Shown here piece after piece: positions 57,646-64,000 of a DNA stretch of 64,000 nucleotides. The stretch covers positions 27,309,501 to 27,373,500 of the forward strand of contig JBAIAC010000026.1 of assembly GCA_037349315.1 (NCBI GenBank). The letters are read 5' to 3'. The notes below the pieces were generated by a model that did no database searches, was not told the origin of the DNA, and worked only from the letters and a program-made list of their open reading frames with translations. This DNA is from Chelydra serpentina. Lineage: Eukaryota > Chordata > Testudines > Chelydridae. The position numbers and the translations under genes are program-made. The number at the start of each line of letters is the position of its first letter. Position 1 is the first letter of the stretch.

Positions 57646-59904
57646 GTTTCTGAACAATGGGAACAATTATCCTTTATTTCCACTTCATAGCTAAATTTAT
57701 TCTACACAATGTCCTAGTGTATGTTGGAATGAAGGAGGCAATGAAACAGGCATGTAAGTGCCAAGATCAGCACCTACACAGAGGATCTGGACATCCTATT
57801 GAAGTCTCAATTTTTGAAATTTGGATCTTGAGCATATAAATAACCTAGACAGTTGACCATCTACTGCACACAGCTCATGCTCACGCATATCTTTCTGTTC
57901 ATAGGTGAAATGAAACTTAGAGCTGATGATGATCTCTGAAATATTCATCACTAGATCTTTAATTGCATTAATTCAAGTTGCAAATATCTAACATGTTTCT
58001 GGCAGACTAAAGAGCCTGGCTCAACTAAGTATGAAACTATTCAAATTAAGTAGATTGTCTGAGGGTTTTGTGCATTTGCTGTCTTCAGCATTTGAAAGCC
58101 GTTTCTCCTGAAAGTCGCACTACTTAAAATTCAAGCACTATGCAACTGAGAAACTCCAAAAAGAGGTAATGAACCATAAATTATTGCCGTTAGATATTTA
58201 ATACTCAATCAGTATGTGCTCTCTCATGCATATCCCACTGGCATTGCATTCATTCTGACAGTGTGGTACTGGTTCAATTACTTTGCTCATTTACAATAAA
58301 AGATTAATGAAAAGAGGTATATTTTAGTTCACAGAGATTAATTGCATCCCTTACTTTCCCTACACAAGAAATATTCAGCCCATAATCCTGATAGCTTTTT
58401 CGTCAACAAGTACATGGAAAATTAATAGACTTTCTTCTGCGGGAATCCTCAGCGGGTTTGCAGATACAAACACCCAGGGAAAAGATGACTAAAAGTTGGC
58501 TCTCTGGTAGAAAGGAATTAATTTACCTTCCCCCCCCCCCCATTCACTCTGATACTTTGAATTAGCCAGCATAAAAATGCATGTACATATTTGAAACCTA
58601 CACGCTTCTTGTCTAGTATGTGCAAAACTAATCCACGTAGTGTATTCCCTTCTGAGGTGCAATTGAAGGCAGACAGTCATAGTGAGGATTGATAGACAGC
58701 TCAAGCATTTCAAAAGATATTATTGCCTTTTAAAATGTAACAGCTTTTCTGCTTGCAAAGTATATGCCAAGCTTACTAGTAATCTTCTACATTTCTTAAT
58801 CCTACTATGAATTTTGTTGTTTATTTAAATCAGGAAGACTCAAGTTCCAATGTGGTTAAAGGATGAACAACTTCTGGTTTTTTTGTTTTTGTTTTAGTAA
58901 TTATTTTTTCCTCTGCTGTGTGATGAAGATGTAAAACTAGCCAACAAGAAAGCTATTAATAGACTTATTGTTGACACAGTGGGCACAGAAGAAACACTTT
59001 ATACTGCCTTATTTATAAAGAGTTATATCTATTTTAAGAGAGTAAACTGACCTGAGGATAAAGGCAATAAAAGGCACCCTAGCAAATCACATTAAGCAAC
59101 AAGAACAGGATTATAAAAGACTCAAGTGTCACAGAGGCTCTTAAGCTGCAGAAATTGGATCCAGATCTTGACCACTCCATATTTACAGCTGAATGTTCTG
59201 TTCAGCCCACTAAAAGCATAGGGAACATTTCCTAGACCATTAGGAGTGAAATATATCTCTGATATTAACAAACCTCAAAAGACCTGGACTTTGGGTTCAG
59301 GTTGGATAAGCATCCAGAAGTTCCGATGCTTTGCTGAGAACACACTACAACTTTCTGGACCTCCTGAGTCTGCAAAATCAGGGTGAAAATCTCATAAGAA
59401 CAGCCTTTCTTGCAATATTTCAGCATTTCTGGTCAGGTCCCTACTGAAAGCCCTTAGTGAAAAAAGAAATTTCATCTGAATTTTTTTGACCTTATAAAAG
59501 TTCAGTTTGGGCATAAAAGTAGATGAAGGCTTTGGCTGTGTATCTGGGAGATGTGCTTTTTATATCTGGACCTGTTTGCCTTTCCATGCTCATATGGTTA
59601 TATCTCCCAGAACTGCCGTTCAAAATACATCCCTACTATACATTTCAAAATCCACTATAAAAACATAACAGCTATCATAGAAAGCCCACATACAGCTAAA
59701 CCTGAAAATGTTATCTAACTTAGAAAAATCCCCAACTTTTTTTTTTTGATCTGTACTATTTTTGCATCTCATTAAGGTCCTGGTCCTTCATCATTTCTGT
59801 CAATGTGAGCTTTGCCGATGAGTTTTAAAGAGTGTAGATTTAGGAGCTAAGTGATTCAAAGCTAGATTGTAGATTTAGGATCTGCTCAGAATGAGGGTTA
59901 TTGT
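57646..59904. other. Non-coding sequence; C12 run near 58530
   Basis: AT-rich with a poly(C) tract at 58529-58540. Nothing else recognised. 58140-58330 is repeat-free and could be conserved, but this cannot be judged. Confidence 0.45.
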
Positions 59905-60016
59905 GGACAGGCATTGTGCCTCAGGGCCACAACCAGTTGTTGTGGCACAGGTGGACCATGGAGTTTTTATAGCATGTTGTGTGGGACCTCGGAAAGAAAA
60001 AGGTTGAGAACCCCTA
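59905..60016 (-). mobile_element. hAT-type element, one end only
   Basis: On the minus strand it starts with a TIR-like GGGGTTCTCAACCTTTTTCT, then CATGCTATAAAAACTCCATG, GTCCACCTGTGCCACAAC and AACTGGTTGTGG. These are the terminus and near-terminus of a common turtle hAT MITE with CAGGGGTTCTCAA ends. The other end is missing. Confidence 0.75.
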
Positions 60017-62088
60017 CTCTAAGATACTATGCTACCTGCCTGTGCTATGTTTCTTATATGCAGAATGTTTCTTTGAACACCGGGTGAATCTATGTTGAAT
60101 TTCTAATCTTTCTTCTGATGGTTTTTTATCTTAGTAATATACGTAAGAGCTGACTAAAAGATCAAGTTCTTTTGAATGTAATAACTTGCTTCTTGTATTA
60201 ATTATATCACTTGAAAAGAAAAGAGTTGGGTTTGGGGACATATTATATCTTCAGTTAATAAGACTCCTAATTATGGAAAAGTCCTACAGAATTGAATAAA
60301 AAATAACTTTTATGTAGGGACCATTGTATGTAATTTTAACATAAAATTGCATAGCTACTATAGAATTCTATAGGATATTTTAAGAAAAAAAACCTATAGC
60401 AAGAATATCATTTTTTATTAAATTCTATTGGTATCACAAGTCTGGCCTAGTCCCTGTAATGGACAGTCACTACTAATTGGACCAATCTTTAGATCCTATG
60501 TGCACCCAAACCTGTTGGGCCTGATTAGAGTGCAGACACTCTTTAGTTCTTGGCATCGAGGGCATGCTCCCAGGTGCAGTCTCCCCTGTTTGAAATCCTT
60601 CTTTGGGACATGGAACTTCACAATCCAAATGCTCTAAGCCCAGAAACCAGTGCTGAGACGTCCTGAGCCTCCACAAGTGCTTATTCACACTCCTCTAGAA
60701 TTCATCTGTGTAGATGCTCTGATTTGTAATGTAACTCTCTGGGGACACAGGGCAGGTAAAGTAAGGAACCCAGACATTGCTAAGGAGCCTCTTAAATGAA
60801 TACACTTTACTCGTTGACAGCACAGAAGAGTTACAGATCTATGCAAAACAATAATTGCCTGACTCAATCTCTCCTCAGAGCCCTCTCCACTCCTGAGAGT
60901 TTTTGGCTTTGGTTGGTATCCTTGGGGGGGGAGACAAAGCGTTTCCCCCCCCCCCCCCCCCGTCCCTACTCCTCCAGTTGAGTCTCCTGTTTTTGGCAAT
61001 GGACTGCCTCCTTGCTTTTAAAAGCAATCTCTGGGACCTTTCCTATTCTTGTTCTTCTGCTGGAGATTTTCCATGCTCCAAACTCCCTGTGGCTCGTTGG
61101 GCAGAGAGCTGTTAAAAGTCAGTACCTCTGCTGGTAGCAACCCCATTGTCCTACAAAGGTAGAACTATTCGGTGTTGATGGCTCCTGTGATAGCCCTGTC
61201 TCAGCTTTCCAGGAATAGTCTGTTCTTGCTACAAGGGGGATATTCTAATCCACACTGAAGGTTAGTCATATACGATATTTCACAAAACAAAAAATAATTG
61301 ACACATTTCCCAAATGGCACAATAGGTATGTCAAGTAATTTGGTGATTTTTATTCATATTACATTCCACAGGACTTTTCCAGAAGGATAATCCAACTATT
61401 TATTTTAAAGATCCATCTGTTGAAATGCTGTGGATGAATAAGTGTTTAGTGTATAACTTACTTCTGCAGTGCATTCAGTGAGATGCCTTGGTATCGTTGC
61501 ATTAGCGTTGTCAGGTGACATCAGAGACTTCAAAGTAAGATGTGCTGCAAAGGGTTATTTATTTTAAGTATTGACTTTCAGTTGTGTCCTTAAGTACAAA
61601 TGTGTTCAGAGTTTCATCTGGTCACATCCTATATTGGGAACCCATTATGTCATGTAATGTGATATTCATCACACAAAAGGAAATTAAAAAAAAAAAGATG
61701 TGAACTTCTAGGGCATTCCTGATTAAGTCACTTATAGCTGTAATTACATTTATCAGGGTCTCTTGATTGCTTCCCCTGCACACTGATCCATCTCAGGTGG
61801 GAATAATTCTAAAGTTACAGATTTTTGACCATCTTCAAACAGCTGCTTTAAAAACAATTCCCAGAACAATCAACTATAAAATGATTTGTCTTGGACCACT
61901 AAATTACACTGTCCAGGGCCTTGGATGGATACATTTTTTGAAGCGCTCATTGAATGAGTTGGGGCGCCTGCATCCTCAGCAATTTCTCTCTCCCCACTGC
62001 AATCAGAGTCAATATGATAGGCCCAAGAAGGAGAGTAAAGAGGAGCATTAATCCCTCATATTCCCCTACTTGTCTGAGTGAGAGTGGT
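60017..62088. other. Non-coding sequence; possible LTR-like pyrimidine-rich part, poly(C) at 60945-60961
   Basis: A C17 run follows a G8 run by 16 bases. The region 60430-61140 has the pyrimidine-rich texture of an LTR, but no ends are recognisable. The frames here overlap on both strands. Confidence 0.35.
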
Positions 62089-62141
62089 GATGACTTAACC
62101 CACAGGGTTAAATGGGATGATTTAACCCACAGGGTCAATGG
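62089..62141 (+). repeat. Two-copy tandem repeat, 26-27 bp
   Basis: GATGACTTAACCCACAGGGT... at 62089-62115 and GATGATTTAACCCACAGGGT... at 62116-62141 differ by a few bases. Confidence 0.85.
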
Positions 62142-62581
62142 GATTCTTTCCTTTCACTTCAATAGGCTTTGGAGTAGGCCGTCATGCATGACTACACCTT
62201 AACTAAGTGAACATAGCATCATTTTGTTAATCAAAAATCAGCCTATATTGATACTGATCCCTTAGCTCAGCAAAGAAACAAAAGCAAAAAAAACCAGAGG
62301 AGGAGCCAAATTATGATGAATCTTGAAAATATGGTAAGTTGAAAGTGGATCTTCTTAAATGAAAAAAGCAAAAAGGAATATGGATTAAGAAAGACACTGT
62401 GATCTATTGAGTGCTCTTTGTGATCTACAGTGTTGACCTGGAATGCATGTAGTCTTTGATACAGAGAGATTTCATGCTTGTTTAATCCTTCTCATTTTCT
62501 GGAGGGAGACAATCACCCTGCTTTGGTAATGCAATCAAATGTGGATCCTTCTTATCTTTAAGGAGTTAAGCTGAGATAATT
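62142..62581. other. Non-coding sequence with no recognised element
   Basis: Nothing recognised. Confidence 0.5.
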
Positions 62582-62659
62582 CATCTTAGTCACTCTACTT
62601 ATCAACTAAGCCTTATTGAAGATCAGTGTTTGAAACAACCTTATTTATTAATGTAATAA
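62582..62659. repeat. Long inverted repeat, left arm (78 nt)
   Basis: Starts CATCTTAGTCACTCTACTTA and ends TATTTATTAATGTAATAA. It is the reverse complement of 62913-62990 with four mismatches in 78 (about 95%). It encloses 253 bp of unique-looking sequence. I do not recognise the family. Confidence 0.92.
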
Positions 62660-62912
62660 TTTGAGAGTGCAGAACTTTATGAAAGGCTGCTTGCCACGAG
62701 TAAAGAGCAGAAATAACTATCACTGTGAATTATTAAGAGCCATCCTTAGATATAACCATTGAAGTGTTCTCAGAAGGATCTCCCCTTAACAACCTTCTAT
62801 CTTCTCTGTAGGCAAGATGAGGAAGGGAGGCGGAAGCTCCTGAAGATGTCTATGCTGAAAATATCCTTATGACCTTTTGCAGATCCATGTTTGTTTCCAC
62901 TACTACCCTTTA

Positions 62913-62990
62913 TTATTACATCAATAAATAAGGTTGCTTCAAACATTGATCTTCAATAAGGCTTAGTTCATAAGTAGAGTGACTAAGATG
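62913..62990. repeat. Long inverted repeat, right arm (78 nt)
   Basis: Partner of 62582-62659. It ends AAGTAGAGTGACTAAGATG and abuts the L2-type tail that starts at 62991. No target duplication is evident outside the arms. Confidence 0.92.
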
Positions 62991-63085
62991 CAAACTCTTT
63001 GGAGGAGGGACTGACTCTTACTGTGTGCTCATACTATATTATGTCTAGTACAATGGGAATGTTTAGGTGCTATTGTAATATTAAT
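62991..63085 (+). mobile_element. L2-type LINE/MIR 3' tail
   Basis: Reads CAAACTCTTTGGAGGAGGGA, CTGACTCTTACTGTGTGCTC, AGTACAATGGGAATG and GGTGCTATTGTAATATTAAT, the recognisable L2-group 3' end ('AAACTCTTTGGGGCAGGGACTGTC ... GGTGCTACTGTAATA'). Confidence 0.75.
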
Positions 63086-63146
63086 AAAAACTACATCCTT
63101 TCCTGGATATTGAGTAAGATCTTCAGAGTTATGCAGGATGTTTAGC

Positions 63147-63213
63147 CACACATCTTCCATCAATTTTAATGCAATAAATATATTATCAATCAATCAGTCA
63201 TGGAAGATGTGTG
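63147..63213. repeat. 14-bp perfect hairpin
   Basis: CACACATCTTCCAT at 63147-63160 is exactly inverted at 63200-63213, loop of 39 bases. It may be chance or a small hairpin. No transcript evidence. Confidence 0.6.
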
Positions 63214-64000
63214 CAATACGTCACCTGTACTACTTTTCTTTAAAAAATCTCAAACATTAACTTTTAAATGGTGACATTTGGAGTACTTGCATCTTGCCAC
63301 CAGTCACTGAAGGTTTTTGAAAAATACAATGCCATTTCTGGTATTAGTACTCAAAAAGCAGGACTTGAAGATATGGTAAAACCAATTGTTGTTCAGAAAA
63401 ATCAATGCAACTCTTATCATTTCCGCAGGTCTGGAATTGCTTCTTTTGGACATACATCCATATTTCCACACCCAACGGAGAAGCTTCTGTCTGTCTCAAT
63501 AACTTTGTTCTCTGTTTATCAGAAGGGGTTAAAATTGAAAAGATGAATTTTCTTTACCTGAATTGACAAATGATCTCCTGTATCAAAGATGCTACTGGCA
63601 AAATAATCTCTACTGAAATGAGGGTATTCCAGCTTGTTTTGTACATTTGCCTTTTAGTGGCAGAGTTGTAGAAAACATCATTTGAAAAAGTTTACTCAAA
63701 GGTGAAAAATAAAACATCTGTTCAGGAACATTAGCAGTGTTTGGGAGATGAGCTACAGCGCTAAAATGAACATCACCAAACAAGTTTATATGGGTAATTA
63801 TCTTTAAAACCACAATAAGAGGAGAGGAAAAAGAAAATTAAGGGCCAATCATTTACACTTAAGAGCGGCAAGTCATTATATACCCAGGAATCTATCAGAC
63901 TGTGTGAACAACAGCTTAAGAACTTTCATCTGAACTCCCTTGGGAATAGTAACACTTGAATTTATAGGCAGCTAGACTGGTTCTGCATCAAGTGAATCTT
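63214..64000. other. Non-coding sequence with no recognised element
   Basis: A 92-codon plus-strand frame at 63268-63546 shows no recognisable family. Nothing else seen. Confidence 0.45.

Overview
The window looks like non-coding vertebrate DNA from a cryptodiran (hidden-necked) turtle. The strongest clue is three copies of a tRNA-derived SINE with pol III A/B-box-like motifs and a CR1-type 3' end, which matches the turtle Cry I / tortoise pol III SINE. The other repeats fit the same picture: CR1 and L2 relics, MIRs, hAT and Harbinger DNA transposons, a DIRS-like relic, Gypsy-like LTR pieces and Penelope-like elements with hammerhead-like motifs. The species cannot be named from the sequence alone.

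I find no intact host protein-coding gene, no convincing exon, no functional tRNA or rRNA gene, no CRISPR array and no operon-like structure. Most open reading frames are short and unsupported, and many lie on both strands at once. The few with recognisable protein similarity are decayed transposon genes. The window is therefore either intergenic or inside a very large intron.

Layout: 0-8 kb is mostly unique sequence with two hAT elements (4.28-4.72 kb and 5.51-5.84 kb, the second with a perfect 8-bp target duplication) and a MIR. From 8.1 to 11.5 kb lies a DIRS-like relic (gag, end of RNase H, tyrosine recombinase) with an internal deletion and a SINE inserted in it. From 14 to 26 kb are two more SINEs, a Gypsy-gag relic, CR1 ends, a MIR and a 123-bp hAT MITE with a perfect target duplication. 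From 31 to 35.2 kb is the densest cluster: two LINE fragments, then an LTR-like sequence split by a Harbinger-type element that is itself split by a Penelope-like element. From 37 to 46 kb are two inverted Penelope-like insertions with perfect 12- and 13-bp target duplications, L2 reverse-transcriptase fragments, a MIR, a CR1 end and a GC-rich non-autonomous element with a 19-bp perfect hairpin. From 49 to 60 kb are further hAT, L2, MIR and LTR pieces. At 62.6-63.0 kb a pair of 78-nt inverted repeats about 95% identical forms a structure I cannot assign.

Many small, roughly palindromic repeats centred on a CCATTGAAGTCAATGG-like core are scattered throughout. The most interesting items are the hammerhead-like motifs in the Penelope copies, the three-level nest at 32.8-35.2 kb, the in-frame gag/RNase H deletion junction near 10.24 kb, and the long inverted repeat at 62.58-62.99 kb. 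Family assignments rest on recognition of the sequences, not on a database search.
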